64,000 bases of DNA from Pseudomonas sp. RIT-PI-S (GCF_025642975.1 NZ_JANZKJ010000006.1:1-64000), one strand, 5' to 3'. Shown: positions 54,053-63,199, numbered from the stretch's first letter. The notes: a model not told the origin generated them from the sequence alone. A program made the numbers and translations.

Positions 54053-55234
54053 TCACTGAAGTGCCGACGCAGGCCCGAAGAATTCATAGCGGGTTTGCTC
54101 GGCAGGAACGCCAAGCGCCTGCAGGCTGCGCTTGACTGCCGCCATGAACGGCTTAGGGCCAAGCAAATAGGCGTCGACGTTGCGGTCAACCGGCAGCCAG
54201 CGGGTCAGGTGCTCTTCGCCTAACAGCCCAGTGGCATCCGGCGCTGCCCTCCCCTCTTCGGCCTGGGCATAGCAATAGAAACGGGTAAGCTGTGGATGCA
54301 GCCCGGCTTGCTCGTCCAGCCATTGCCGAAACGCATGGACCTCGCCATTACGTGCACTGTGGATAAACACTATCGGCCGCCCGGTCGGCAACGCCGCCTC
54401 AAGCATCGCCAAGGTAGGTGTGATTCCTACGCCGCCGCTGATCAACACCAGAGGGCGGTCGCTGCTCTGCAGCACGAAGTCCCCGGCCGGCGGGTACAGA
54501 TCGATAGGGTCGCCTACCGCGAAACGCTCGTGGAGGAACGTCGAAACCACGCCACCGCAGGCATGCTTCACGCTGATGCGATAGCCATCGCCCGCGCTCA
54601 ACGCAGACAGCGAGTAATTACGGCGGTGCTCCACGCCATCGATAAGTAAGCGAACACCGACGTACTGCCCTGGCCGCGCGGGCATTACGGGGCCGCCATC
54701 CGCCGGTGTCAGGTAGAAAGAGACGATCTCGGCACTTTCACGAACCCTGCGTTGCAGAATGAACGGCCGACCGCCCCGCCAGCCGCCCTTGGCCATTGCT
54801 TTTTCGCTGTAGAGATTTTCCTCGGCACTTATAAGAATGTCGGCGAGCTGCTGGTAGGCCGCAGCCCAGGCTTCCACCACCTGCGCGGTTGCGAGCTCGG
54901 CACCCAGCACTTCGGAAATGGCCCGCAGCAAGCAGCTGCCTACGAGGGGGTAATGCTCGGGCAGCACTTGTAATGTCACGTGCTTGTTGATGATCTGCCC
55001 AACAAGGTCACCCAGGGCCTCCAGGCGGTCGATGTGCCGGGCGTACATCAGCACACCATTAGCCAGTGCCCGCGGCTGCTCGCCATTGGCCTGATGCGCC
55101 TGGTTGAAGAGCGGCCGCACTTCGGGGTATTCGCTGAGCAGCAGGTTGTAGAAATGCGTGGTAAGCGCCTCGCCACCGCTCTCGAGCAGTGGAACGGTCG
55201 CTTTGACAATGGCGCGGTGTTGAGCACTGAGCAT
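54053..55234 (-). CDS. hmp: Flavohemoglobin / nitric oxide dioxygenase
   Basis: This 393-residue cytoplasmic enzyme converts NO, O2 and NAD(P)H to nitrate. The N-terminal globin domain has the proximal His85 and Tyr95 (N-K-H-V-T-L-Q-V-L-P-E-H-Y-P). The FAD-binding part follows (R-N-Y-S-L-S, around residue 205). The NAD domain has L-I-S-G-G-V-G-I-T-P-T and ends Y-E-F-F-G-P. Length equals the family norm. It is divergent from the NorR-type activator gene, and a sigma-54-like promoter lies in between. Confidence 0.95.
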   Translation of the reverse strand: MLSAQHRAIVKATVPLLESGGEALTTHFYNLLLSEYPEVRPLFNQAHQANGEQPRALANGVLMYARHIDRLEALGDLVGQIINKHVTLQVLPEHYPLVGSCLLRAISEVLGAELATAQVVEAWAAAYQQLADILISAEENLYSEKAMAKGGWRGGRPFILQRRVRESAEIVSFYLTPADGGPVMPARPGQYVGVRLLIDGVEHRRNYSLSALSAGDGYRISVKHACGGVVSTFLHERFAVGDPIDLYPPAGDFVLQSSDRPLVLISGGVGITPTLAMLEAALPTGRPIVFIHSARNGEVHAFRQWLDEQAGLHPQLTRFYCYAQAEEGRAAPDATGLLGEEHLTRWLPVDRNVDAYLLGPKPFMAAVKRSLQALGVPAEQTRYEFFGPASALQ

Positions 55235-55383
55235 GGTATTCTCCAGCTGATTGGTAAAGTTACCCGTTTGGCTTTACAGAAACCGTGCCAGATAAAAATT
55301 CTCTATTATTCAGCAACTTGTAAAGTTAAGAGTCTATATGACACATGTAGATTGCGCGTCTTTATGACCCACACAAAGTCAAT
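55235..55383. promoter_or_regulatory. Divergent hmp/norR control region with sigma-54-like promoter
   Basis: On the minus strand, TGGCACGGTTTCTGTA (complement of 55275-55290) has the -24 GG and the right 10-bp spacing, but GT instead of GC at -12. The 9-mer GTAAAGTTA occurs twice (55254-55262 and 55320-55328). The upstream copy could be part of the activator's enhancer sites. NO-dependent activation by the adjacent NorR-type protein is the expected mechanism. Confidence 0.5.
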
Positions 55384-56940
55384 ATGACCTCAACGCCGTT
55401 GCTCCAGGCTTTGCTCGGGCTGGTGTCCGACCTCTCCCAAGCCCTTCCTGAAACCGAGCGGTATCGGCGCCTGCTGCAGGCGATGCGCCGGCTGTTGCCA
55501 TGCGATGCTGCGGCCCTGCTACGGCTGGACGGCGAGTGGCTGGTGCCGTTGGCCGTGGACGGTTTGAGCGAGGACACCCTAGGCCGACGCTTCAAGGTAA
55601 GCGAGCATCCGCGCTTCGAAGCCTTGCTAAGCCAAGCGGGCCCTACCCGCTTTGCTGCCGATAGCCCACTGCCCGATCCATATGACGGTCTGATTGCAGG
55701 CCTTCATGAGCAACTGCACGTACACGACTGCCTCGGTTGCCCATTGCTGATAAACCAACAGCCCTGGGGCTTGCTTACCCTAGACGCGCTTGACCCCCGG
55801 CGCTTCGATCGTATCGAGCCCGGCATGCTGGAAGCGTTCGCCAGCTTGGCGGCCGCCATCGTGACGGTAGAGCAACACATTACCCACCTGGCCCTGACTG
55901 CGCAGGCCGAGCGTGAGCGCGCGGAGGGTTTTCAACAGGCCAGCCGTGCCCCCCAGGAAATCATCGGGCAGAGCCCTGCGGTGCGCCATCTGCTCGAACA
56001 GATAGCCTTGGTCGGGCCGAGCGAGCTGACCGTGCTGGTGACCGGCGAAACCGGCGTGGGCAAAGAGCTGGTTGCACAGGCATTGCACCGCGCATCGGCA
56101 CGGGCGGCCAAGCCGATGGTCAGCCTCAATTGCGCAGCACTGCCCGAGTCGCTGGTGGAAAGCGAGTTGTTCGGCCACGTCAAAGGGGCCTTCACCGGCG
56201 CGAGCATGGACAGGCGTGGGAAATTCGAATTGGCCGATGGCGGCACCTTGTTCTTGGACGAAGTCGGCGAGCTGCCCCTGGCGGTGCAGGCGAAACTGCT
56301 GCGCGTGCTGCAAACCGGGCAATTGCAGCGCCTGGGGTCAGACCAGGAGCACCGGGTAGACGTGCGCCTGATTGCCGCGACCAACCGCGACCTCGCTGCT
56401 GAAGTCGCCGCAGGCCGCTGCCGGGCGGATTTCTACCATCGCTTAAGCGTTTACCCGTTGCCGGTGCCCCCCTTGCGTGAGCGGCGCAAGGACGTCCTGT
56501 TGCTGGCGGGCTTCTTTCTTGAGCAGAATCGCACCCGCCTGGGTGTAGGCAGCCTGCGCCTGGCGGCGGATGCTCAGGCCGCCCTGCTGGCCTATGCTTG
56601 GCCAGGTAACGTACGGGAACTGGAGCATCTGATCGGCCGCTCGGCCCTGCGAGCGCTAGGCAAGCTGGCAGTGCGGCCACGAATCCTGACCCTGACCGGG
56701 CAGGATCTGGACCTTGGCCCGCCGGGCGCCCCAGTCGCGCCGCCTACCCCGACTGCCGTGCCTGCTGGCCCCGCCGACGCCCAAGGAGGCGACTTGCGGC
56801 AAGCCGTGGATCGTTTCCAGCGCGAAATGATCGAGGACTGCCTGCGCCGGCACGACTGGCATTGGTCCAATGCCGCCCGTGAACTCGGCCTGGACCGAGC
56901 CAACCTCAGCCGCCTCGCTCGCCGCCTGGGCATTCGCTGA
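55384..56940 (+). CDS. norR: NO-responsive sigma-54 activator (NorR/FhpR type)
   Basis: This 518-residue activator has an N-terminal GAF domain (about 20-170) that in NorR holds the NO-sensing non-haem iron. The AAA+ domain (about 195-425) carries Walker A G-E-T-G-V-G-K-E and the sigma-54 contact loop G-A-F-T-G-A at 268-273. Walker B is G-T-L-F-L-D-E-V. The C-terminal Fis-type HTH is W-H-W-S-N-A-A-R-E-L-G-L-D-R-A-N-L-S. Divergent orientation next to hmp argues that hmp is its target, as known for P. putida and P. aeruginosa FhpR. Confidence 0.93.
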   Translation: MTSTPLLQALLGLVSDLSQALPETERYRRLLQAMRRLLPCDAAALLRLDGEWLVPLAVDGLSEDTLGRRFKVSEHPRFEALLSQAGPTRFAADSPLPDPYDGLIAGLHEQLHVHDCLGCPLLINQQPWGLLTLDALDPRRFDRIEPGMLEAFASLAAAIVTVEQHITHLALTAQAERERAEGFQQASRAPQEIIGQSPAVRHLLEQIALVGPSELTVLVTGETGVGKELVAQALHRASARAAKPMVSLNCAALPESLVESELFGHVKGAFTGASMDRRGKFELADGGTLFLDEVGELPLAVQAKLLRVLQTGQLQRLGSDQEHRVDVRLIAATNRDLAAEVAAGRCRADFYHRLSVYPLPVPPLRERRKDVLLLAGFFLEQNRTRLGVGSLRLAADAQAALLAYAWPGNVRELEHLIGRSALRALGKLAVRPRILTLTGQDLDLGPPGAPVAPPTPTAVPAGPADAQGGDLRQAVDRFQREMIEDCLRRHDWHWSNAARELGLDRANLSRLARRLGIR

Positions 56941-57026
56941 GCGTCTGGCTCAAGCCGCCCGTAGGCTGGCCGATAACACCTGTGTATTTCTCTGCGGTCA
57001 CGCCGCATTCGCTTCAGAAGGTCGAT

Positions 57027-57920
57027 ATGTCCAAAGCACGCGCCGAGTCTCTTTCGCTTTTATTGTTTACCTTGCGCAGCGGCAAGTTGATGGCAATCAA
57101 TCTTCTCAAGGTGAGCGAGATCATCCCTTGCCCTGCGCTGACCCGCCTGCCCGATTCGCACCCGCATGTACGTGGCGTGGCCACACTGCGGGGCACCTCC
57201 CTGTCGGTGATCGACCTTAGCCGTGCCATTGGCGAGCGCCCGTTGGTCGATCCTTCTGGCGGCTGCCTTATCGTCACTGACATCAGCCGCTCCCGGCAGG
57301 GTTTGCACGTTCAGGCCGTGAGCAAAATCATTCACTGCCGCTCCACCGATATTCGACCGCCACCCTTTGCCTCTGGAGGGCGCTCGTTCATCACGGGAGT
57401 GACTGATGTGGACGGCACTTTGGTCCAGGTGCTGGATATTGAAAAGGTCATCCACGGCATTACCCCGCCGAGGCAGCAAGTTGAAACAGGGGAGTTGAGC
57501 CCTGACCAGGCAGAGCTGCTTTCGCACGCGCGAATTTTGGTGGTGGACGACAGCCAGGTGGCGCTGCAACAGTCTGTGCTGGCGCTGCGCAGCCTAGGCA
57601 TCGAATGCCACACGGCCCGCAACGCCAAGGACGCCATGACCTGCCTGCTCGATCTGCAAGGGACTGCCGCCGAGATCAACATCGTGGTTTCGGATATCGA
57701 AATGCCTGAAATGGACGGTTATGCGCTGACTCGCGCCCTTCGTGAGACCCAGGACTTCAACAAGCTGTATATCTTGCTGCACACCTCGCTGGACAGCGCC
57801 ATGAACAGCCGGCGGGCCGCGGAGGCAGGAGCCGACGCGGTATTGACCAAGTTTTCATCGCCCGAGCTGACCGAGTGCCTTATCCGCGCTGCTGGCGCTG
57901 TCGCCAATAGGCCTGCCTGA
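57027..57920 (+). CDS. cheV: CheV-type chemotaxis coupling protein
   Basis: This 297-residue protein is a CheW domain (about 10-160; V-S-E-I-I-P-C-P, V-R-G-V-A-T-L-R-G) joined to a receiver domain (about 175-295; I-L-V-V-D-D-S-Q-V-A, phospho-Asp in V-S-D-I-E-M-P-E-M-D-G). CheV couples chemoreceptors to CheA and is tuned by phosphorylation. The start at 57027 has AGAAGG upstream; an in-frame ATG 45 bp earlier lacks homology. Pseudomonads have several CheV proteins and no other che gene is nearby. Confidence 0.92.
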   Translation: MSKARAESLSLLLFTLRSGKLMAINLLKVSEIIPCPALTRLPDSHPHVRGVATLRGTSLSVIDLSRAIGERPLVDPSGGCLIVTDISRSRQGLHVQAVSKIIHCRSTDIRPPPFASGGRSFITGVTDVDGTLVQVLDIEKVIHGITPPRQQVETGELSPDQAELLSHARILVVDDSQVALQQSVLALRSLGIECHTARNAKDAMTCLLDLQGTAAEINIVVSDIEMPEMDGYALTRALRETQDFNKLYILLHTSLDSAMNSRRAAEAGADAVLTKFSSPELTECLIRAAGAVANRPA

Positions 57921-58416
57921 GCCGCAGCAGGTTCATAGCTGGATAATCAAAGCGCCAATGCGGACCAGCCAGCCCACAAACGATGGCCCGGCCTGGGGAA
58001 ACAGCAATTGAACAGCGGCGGCAGCGCCTATAAACAGCAAGCTGGGAACGACACTGTGGGCGATGGACATAAGAAGGCTCTGTTTTGCGTTCGGGCGCTA
58101 GTGTCCTTGCCCACCACCGACGAAATCTATCAGCCCTTTCTGCGTCTTCTGTAGGAAAAATAACCGTGGCGGGAGGGGTTCGATTACAGAAAGACCAGGC
58201 CGCAGTGACTATTTTCAAACAAGCGTTTGTAACAAGTCCTCGACAAAAGTGTACCTTTACAGATACAACCTATTGAAATACATGAATTTTTTTTGATGAT
58301 ACAGCGGCCTACGTAACATGTTGCCAGCGGCATGGCACTTAGCCGGCGAAACGCGTCTTGTGACCCCCTCCCCCCCTCCATAGAATGACCGCGCCCTGCC
58401 GTCGAGCCCGCGTTTC
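57921..58416. other. 496-bp gap between cheV and the diguanylate cyclase gene
   Basis: Apart from a candidate 45-codon gene at 57933-58070 (minus), no gene is seen. The stretch 58150-58320 is AT-rich compared with the flanks and probably carries the cyclase promoter; a run of T occurs at 58286-58293. Confidence 0.45.
57933..58070 (-). CDS. Candidate 45-residue hydrophobic small protein
   Basis: The frame reads M-S-I-A-H-S-V-V-P-S-L-L-F-I-G-A-A-A-A and continues to I-R-I-G-A-L-I-I-Q-L-stop-like ending (R-I-G-A-L-I-I-Q-L). It contains two hydrophobic segments (about 7-24 and 30-45) split by a Pro/Gly-containing turn, suggesting a membrane mini-protein. It fits exactly in the gap after cheV and converges on it with 12 bp between stops. 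No clear ribosome-binding site precedes the ATG, so the call is tentative. Confidence 0.35.
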   Translation of the reverse strand: MSIAHSVVPSLLFIGAAAAVQLLFPQAGPSFVGWLVRIGALIIQL

Positions 58417-59949
58417 ATGCCCAACCATTCTGCCCGCCTTGCCGCCAAAGCCGAGCGCACCCTGGTTATGGGAAGCGCGGCGGCCATCATGACGATCCTC
58501 GGGATCGTGCTGTTCCTGCTCAGCGAAGAGTACGACAGCGCCCGCGAAGTGGCTCTGCGCAGCGCCAAGAACATGGCTCAACTCATCGACAGCGACATTC
58601 AACGCAACGTTGAACTGTACGATCTTTCGCTCCAGGGGCTTATCGATGCGTCACAAAACCCCGACCTTGCCCGGGTGCCCCCTTCGCTGCAGCGCCAGGT
58701 GCTGTTCGGCCGCGCCATCTCCGCCCCCCTGCGTGGCGACATTTTATGGATTAACGAAAGCGGCCAGATCGTAGCCGACTCCTTGGCCGTCGTCCCTCGG
58801 CACTTCGACTTCAGCCAGCGGGAAAACTTCCTGTTCCACCAAGCGTCGAGCGCTGACGGCCTACGCATCAGCCGGCCCATTAGGGATCAGCTCGGCGACT
58901 TGAAGTGGTGCATCGCCTTTAGCCGCAGGATATCCGGCCCCGATGGCGGCTTTCATGGCATGGCATCCGGAGTATTGCGCCTCGAGTATTTCAGCGACCT
59001 GTTCAAGACCCTGAACATCGGCGCCGGTAGCACAGTCAGCCTGATCAACACCGATGGCGATATCCTCGCGCACGAGCCGGAAACGCAGCAAAACTCACTC
59101 ATCGGGCTCAACCTGGCGGACCGCCCGAACATGCGGCGGATATTAGGAGGTGGCCAGAACGGTTACTTCACCGCCATCTCCAGCTTGCACGGAGGCCGGC
59201 TGCTTTATAGCTACACCCGGGTTGAGGGCCTGCCGCTGCTGGTGGTTGTCGCGCTGGCGTACGACGACGTCTTCGGCCCTTGGCAGCGCACTGCCGCGGT
59301 CATCTGCATGGCAACGCTCGGGCTATGCCTAGGCATTGCCTGGCTCACCCTGATGTTCCGTCGGGAGCTACGCCGGGGCCGGCGTTCGGAAAGCAACCTG
59401 GCCACGCTTGCAGCTACCGATCCGCTGACAGGCCTGGCCAACCGCCGTCGCTTGGACCAAACCCTTGAGTTGGAGTGGGCGCGTGCGCAACGCAGCGGTC
59501 GTGGCATGGCGGTGTTGATGATCGACGTCGATCATTTTGGCGCATTCAATGAGCTGCACGGCCACCACGGCGGCGACGAAGCGCTGCGCAATGTGGCCAG
59601 GGTCGTCGGCCAGAGTGCGCAACGCCCAGGTGACCTGGCCGCCCGCTACGGCGGCGAGGAATTCGTGGTGCTGTTGGTAGAAACCGGCTTGAGCGGCGCG
59701 CTGCAGCTTGCCCAGGCCATTCGCGAACAGATAGAAACCCTTCCCCCATTGAGCAAGGCTACAACGCCATTGACTGTTAGCATCGGCGTGGCGGTCAAGG
59801 CGAATGCAGCCTCGCCGCCTGCGACCTTGACCGCCCTGCTCTGCGAAGCGGATGCCGCGCTGTATCGAGCCAAGCACGAAGGCCGCAACCGGGTGTGCCA
59901 TGCCGACCCGGCACAGCAGTCAAAAAAAACGCCGGCAACGCCGGCGTAA
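58417..59949 (+). CDS. Membrane diguanylate cyclase with periplasmic Cache sensor
   Basis: This 510-residue protein has TM1 (residues about 17-36), a periplasmic double-Cache-like domain (about 40-285), TM2 (VICMATLGLCLGIAWLTLMF, about 291-310) and a C-terminal GGDEF domain. The active site is G-G-E-E-F (412-416), with the intact inhibitory I-site R-P-G-D five residues before Tyr-GGEEF. It should synthesise c-di-GMP with product inhibition. The ligand is unknown. Its last codons (K-K-T-P-A-T-P-A) are encoded by the terminator of the convergent gene. Confidence 0.93.
   Translation: MPNHSARLAAKAERTLVMGSAAAIMTILGIVLFLLSEEYDSAREVALRSAKNMAQLIDSDIQRNVELYDLSLQGLIDASQNPDLARVPPSLQRQVLFGRAISAPLRGDILWINESGQIVADSLAVVPRHFDFSQRENFLFHQASSADGLRISRPIRDQLGDLKWCIAFSRRISGPDGGFHGMASGVLRLEYFSDLFKTLNIGAGSTVSLINTDGDILAHEPETQQNSLIGLNLADRPNMRRILGGGQNGYFTAISSLHGGRLLYSYTRVEGLPLLVVVALAYDDVFGPWQRTAAVICMATLGLCLGIAWLTLMFRRELRRGRRSESNLATLAATDPLTGLANRRRLDQTLELEWARAQRSGRGMAVLMIDVDHFGAFNELHGHHGGDEALRNVARVVGQSAQRPGDLAARYGGEEFVVLLVETGLSGALQLAQAIREQIETLPPLSKATTPLTVSIGVAVKANAASPPATLTALLCEADAALYRAKHEGRNRVCHADPAQQSKKTPATPA
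59922..59947 (-). terminator. Rho-independent terminator of the DUF2383 gene
   Basis: On the minus strand ACGCCGGC and GCCGGCGT form an 8-bp stem with a 3-base loop, followed by eight T (complement 59922-59929). It lies wholly inside the 3' end of the cyclase reading frame. Confidence 0.85.
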
Positions 59950-59964
59950 GTGGGAATCCATGCG

Positions 59965-60420
59965 TTAGCTGGCCCGTGCGATATTGCGTAGCGCCTTGAT
60001 CTGGTCGTGGTTGCGCTGCACGCCGTGGAACTGGCGTTCGACGATAGCGTAGACATTGGCAGGCAGCGGTTGGGCCAGGGCTTCTTTGTAAGCCTTGATA
60101 GCCACGTCTTCGCCGCGCTCGGCTTCATTCAAAACGGCTTCTTCGCTTTTACCAGTGAAGATAGATTTCACATCGACCCAGCGGCGATGCAGGTCGCCCG
60201 CCACGCTGGTGGAATCTTCCGGGCTGCCACCCAGAGCGGTAACCTCGGCTTGCAGTTCGCCAGCGGCCGAACCACACTCCTGCGCATGCTTGACGAACAG
60301 CGCCTTGAGTTCAGGGTTCTTTACGTCGTCTGCGCAGGCCTTGAAACCTTCCTGGCCATCCTTGCAAGTCTGGATAAGCTCGTTCAGCGTTTTTACTACT
60401 TCTTTACCGGAATTGGTCAT
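59965..60420 (-). CDS. PA2169-family four-helix-bundle protein (DUF2383)
   Basis: This 151-residue helical protein begins MTNSGKEVVKTLNELIQTCKDG and matches the DUF2383/ferritin-like bundle: acidic and His residues recur in C-A-D-D-V, F-V-K-H-A-Q-E-C, and E-R-G-E-D. The N-terminal four-helix domain is followed by helices ending H-D-Q-I-K-A-L-R. The biochemical role is not established; relatives are expressed under low oxygen or stress. A strong GGAGGAAG precedes the ATG and a strong terminator follows. Confidence 0.85.
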   Translation of the reverse strand: MTNSGKEVVKTLNELIQTCKDGQEGFKACADDVKNPELKALFVKHAQECGSAAGELQAEVTALGGSPEDSTSVAGDLHRRWVDVKSIFTGKSEEAVLNEAERGEDVAIKAYKEALAQPLPANVYAIVERQFHGVQRNHDQIKALRNIARAS

Positions 60421-60625
60421 TTTGTCTTCCTCCTAGTGGATAAGGTCTGCCAGTAATAGAGCATTCACCGTGCCAACTTAGGGATAATGGCAAATACCTT
60501 TATATAACAACGACTTGAATATGTAACTGATTTTACCTTACCGTTCCAAATGCAATAAGCACGGCCCTATGCATTGCAAAATGCACGTGCAATTCATCCA
60601 TCTCGAAAGGCTTATGCGTTAAACA

Positions 60626-60850
60626 ATGGACTTCCAAAAACTAGAGTCACTGGTAACTATGAAAATGCCTTACGGCAAATATCAGGGTCGGTTGCTTGCA
60701 GATTTGCCAGGAGACTATCTGGGCTGGTTCGCTCGCCAAGGCTTCCCCCATGGGGAGTTGGGCGCCTTACTGGCGCTGATGCACGAGATCGACCACAACG
60801 GTTTGGGGGATCTGTTGCAGCCACTCCGGGCCAAGCACCGCGCCACGTAG
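60626..60850 (+). CDS. DUF3820 small protein
   Basis: This 74-residue protein contains the DUF3820 core M-P-Y-G-K-Y-Q-G-R-L-L-A-D-L-P-x-x-Y-L-x-W-F (residues about 14-35). The motif is also seen at the end of some DEDD exonucleases and small nuclease-associated proteins. No catalytic role is known. The start follows an AT-rich 200-bp region with its own promoter potential. It converges on eda, whose terminator lies between them. Confidence 0.8.
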   Translation: MDFQKLESLVTMKMPYGKYQGRLLADLPGDYLGWFARQGFPHGELGALLALMHEIDHNGLGDLLQPLRAKHRAT

Positions 60851-60863
60851 CTAAAGCGCGGGC

Positions 60864-60893
60864 AAAAAAAAAGGTGCGCCGACCAAGCGCACC
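60864..60893 (-). terminator. Rho-independent terminator of zwf-eda
   Basis: On the minus strand GGTGCGC and GCGCACC form a 7-bp stem with a 7-base loop, followed by nine T (complement 60864-60872). It begins about 28 bp after the eda stop. Confidence 0.88.
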
Positions 60894-60920
60894 CTAAAGC
60901 CATGAAACGACAACAGTAAC

Positions 60921-61580
60921 TTAGAACAACGCGACAGCCTCCCGGCTGCACTGCTCGACCAGATCCCACTGGCCAGCGCGAATCCATTCTTTATCCAGCA
61001 TCCACGTCCCACCCACGCACATCACATTGGGCAAGCTGGTGTATGCCTTGACATTGCCCGTGTTCACGCCGCCTGTGGGGCAGAAGCGCACATCACCGAA
61101 CGGCCCGGCAAACGCCTTGATCGCCTGCACGCCGCCGCATATTTCCGCGGGGAACAGCTTGAAACGGCGATAGCCCAACGCATAGGCCAGCATGATCTCT
61201 GACGCCGTGGCCACGCCCGGCAGCAACGGGATGGCGCTTTCCACGCCCGCCTGGAGCATGTCTGGCGTGGCCCCGGGGGTAACCACGAATTGCGCGCCGG
61301 CGTCTTCAACCGCGGCGAACATCTGTCGGTCCAATACAGTACCGGCCCCAACCGTCAGTTGCGGGCGGTGCTCACGCAACATCTTGATCGCCTTGAGCCC
61401 ATATTGGGAGCGCAAGGTGACTTCCAGGCAGGTGAGCCCGCCGGCAGCCAGTGCGTCGGCCAGCGGCAGGATCTCGCTTTCGGAATTGATGACGATCACC
61501 GGGAGAATGCGCGCCCGTTGGGCGATCTCGTCGATGAGTTTGACCTTGTCCGCCATGCGGGATTGTTGTTCAGGCGTCAT
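60921..61580 (-). CDS. eda: 2-keto-3-deoxy-6-phosphogluconate aldolase
   Basis: This 219-residue class I aldolase splits KDPG to pyruvate and glyceraldehyde-3-phosphate in the Entner-Doudoroff route. Features are the catalytic Glu region L-E-V-T-L-R-S, G-A-G-T-V-L-D, and the Schiff-base lysine in R-R-F-K-L-F-P-A-E. The phosphate loop F-C-P-T-G-G-V is also present. Start MTPEQQSRMADK at 61580 is proposed; an internal Met (residue 9) is possible. It follows zwf after only 87 bp, with no pgl between them. Confidence 0.94.
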   Translation of the reverse strand: MTPEQQSRMADKVKLIDEIAQRARILPVIVINSESEILPLADALAAGGLTCLEVTLRSQYGLKAIKMLREHRPQLTVGAGTVLDRQMFAAVEDAGAQFVVTPGATPDMLQAGVESAIPLLPGVATASEIMLAYALGYRRFKLFPAEICGGVQAIKAFAGPFGDVRFCPTGGVNTGNVKAYTSLPNVMCVGGTWMLDKEWIRAGQWDLVEQCSREAVALF

Positions 61581-61667
61581 AACGGCTGATCCTTGGCTCA
61601 GAGGCACCGGGGCATCTCCGGTGAACGGTGAAGAAATACATGGCCTTGGGCACTACCCCGGCCGGAT

Positions 61668-63134
61668 TCAAATATCGCCATACCAAGACCTGCCATCGCG
61701 GGTGATGAGCGCGATAGAGCTCATCGGCCCCCATGAGCCGGCAGCGTAGGGCTTGGGTGCATCCCCGGATTTTTTCCAACCAGCGATCAACTGGTCACAC
61801 CAGCGCCAGGCATATTCGATCTCATCCTTGCGCACGAACAGGTTCTGGTTGCCCTGCATCACTTCAAGCAGAAGACGTTCATAAGCATCGGGGATCCGCG
61901 AACTGCGGTAGGTGTCGGAGAAGTTCAGCTGCAACGGGCCGCTACGCAAATGCATGCCTTTGTCCAGGCCCTGTTCCTTGGTCATCACCCGCAAAGAGAT
62001 GCTCTCGTCCGGCTGCAGACGAATGATCAGCTTGTTGCTGATTTGCAGGCGCTGCTCCGGGGCGAAGATATAGTGCGGCGGCTCTTTGAAGTGGATAACG
62101 ATCTGCGAAAGCTTTTGCGGCATGCGCTTGCCGGTTCGCAGGTAGAACGGCACACCAGCCCAGCGCCAGTTACGGATGTCTGCCCGCAGCGCTACGAAGG
62201 TTTCGGTGTCGCTCTGGGTGTTGGAATTTTCTTCTTCCAGGTACCCCGGGACCGCGCGCCCTTCGCTGTAGCCGGCGATGTATTGCCCGCGCACCACGTG
62301 CGTGCTTAGCCCCTCGCCAGTGATGGGCGCAAGGGCTTTGAGCACCTTGACCTTTTCATCCCGGATCGCGTCCGCCGACAAGTCCGCCGGTGGGTCCATG
62401 GCGATCAGGCACAGCAGCTGCAATAGGTGGTTTTGGACCATGTCGCGCAATTGGCCGGCCTTGTCGAAGTAGCCCCAGCGACCCTCGATGCCCACTTTCT
62501 CGGCGACGGTGATTTCCACGTGAGAGATGTAATTCTGGTTCCACTGCGTTTCGAACAGGCTGTTGGCAAAACGCAGCGCGATCAGGTTCTGGACGGTTTC
62601 CTTGCCCAGGTAGTGGTCGATCCGGTACACGCGGTTTTCCGGGAAATAATGCGCGACCGCATCGTTGACCCGGCGCGAGGAGTCCAGGTCATGGCCAATG
62701 GGCTTTTCCAGTACCACGCGGGTGCGCTCGGCCAGCCCGACCTTGGCCAGGTTTTCACAGATCGCGCCGTACACCGCCGCAGGCGTGGCGAAGTAGGCAA
62801 TGACCTGCGCCGCCGGGCCGATGCGCTCAGCGAGCACGGCGTAATCTTCAGCCAGGAGGAAATCCACATGCAGGTATTCCAGCCGCGCCTTGAAACGCGC
62901 CAGATGGTCTGCGTCCAATTCGGCCGCAGGCACGAACTCGTGCAAGTGTTCGTCGATTTCCGCCAAGTGCGTAGCGGCATCGCCCGGCTCACGGGCCAGG
63001 GCGAACAGGCGAGTGTCCGGGTGCAACAGGCCGGCGCGTTCGAGCTGGTACAGCGCCGGGAACAGCTTGCGCAAGGCCAGGTCGCCAAGGGCGCCGAAGA
63101 GAGCGAAGGTGCAAGGTTCGGAAATCGACAGCAT
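61668..63134 (-). CDS. zwf: Glucose-6-phosphate 1-dehydrogenase
   Basis: This 488-residue enzyme oxidises glucose-6-phosphate to 6-phosphogluconolactone. The NADP loop [12 protein letters not shown] is at the N-terminus and the active-site signature R-I-D-H-Y-L-G-K-E at about residue 170. The G-A-L-G-D form (rather than G-A-S-G-D) is usual in HexR-linked Pseudomonas enzymes. It is divergent from hexR, with a HexR-like operator at 63200-63214, so it should be induced when KDPG accumulates. Confidence 0.95.
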   Translation of the reverse strand: MLSISEPCTFALFGALGDLALRKLFPALYQLERAGLLHPDTRLFALAREPGDAATHLAEIDEHLHEFVPAAELDADHLARFKARLEYLHVDFLLAEDYAVLAERIGPAAQVIAYFATPAAVYGAICENLAKVGLAERTRVVLEKPIGHDLDSSRRVNDAVAHYFPENRVYRIDHYLGKETVQNLIALRFANSLFETQWNQNYISHVEITVAEKVGIEGRWGYFDKAGQLRDMVQNHLLQLLCLIAMDPPADLSADAIRDEKVKVLKALAPITGEGLSTHVVRGQYIAGYSEGRAVPGYLEEENSNTQSDTETFVALRADIRNWRWAGVPFYLRTGKRMPQKLSQIVIHFKEPPHYIFAPEQRLQISNKLIIRLQPDESISLRVMTKEQGLDKGMHLRSGPLQLNFSDTYRSSRIPDAYERLLLEVMQGNQNLFVRKDEIEYAWRWCDQLIAGWKKSGDAPKPYAAGSWGPMSSIALITRDGRSWYGDI

Positions 63135-63199
63135 GATATGGGTTCTTTTATCAAGTTGGACGAGTATTACGGGTTTTCACCCCGTCGATCAAGTCGGAA

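Noticed and set aside
57880..58218. 112-codon minus-strand frame after cheV
   Set aside because: It overlaps the end of cheV and is Arg-rich without pattern. A different frame here gives the more plausible 45-codon hydrophobic protein.
61581..61667. Remnant of pgl between zwf and eda
   Set aside because: I translated the 87-bp gap in the frame of the neighbours and saw no lactonase-like residues; it looks like a clean junction.
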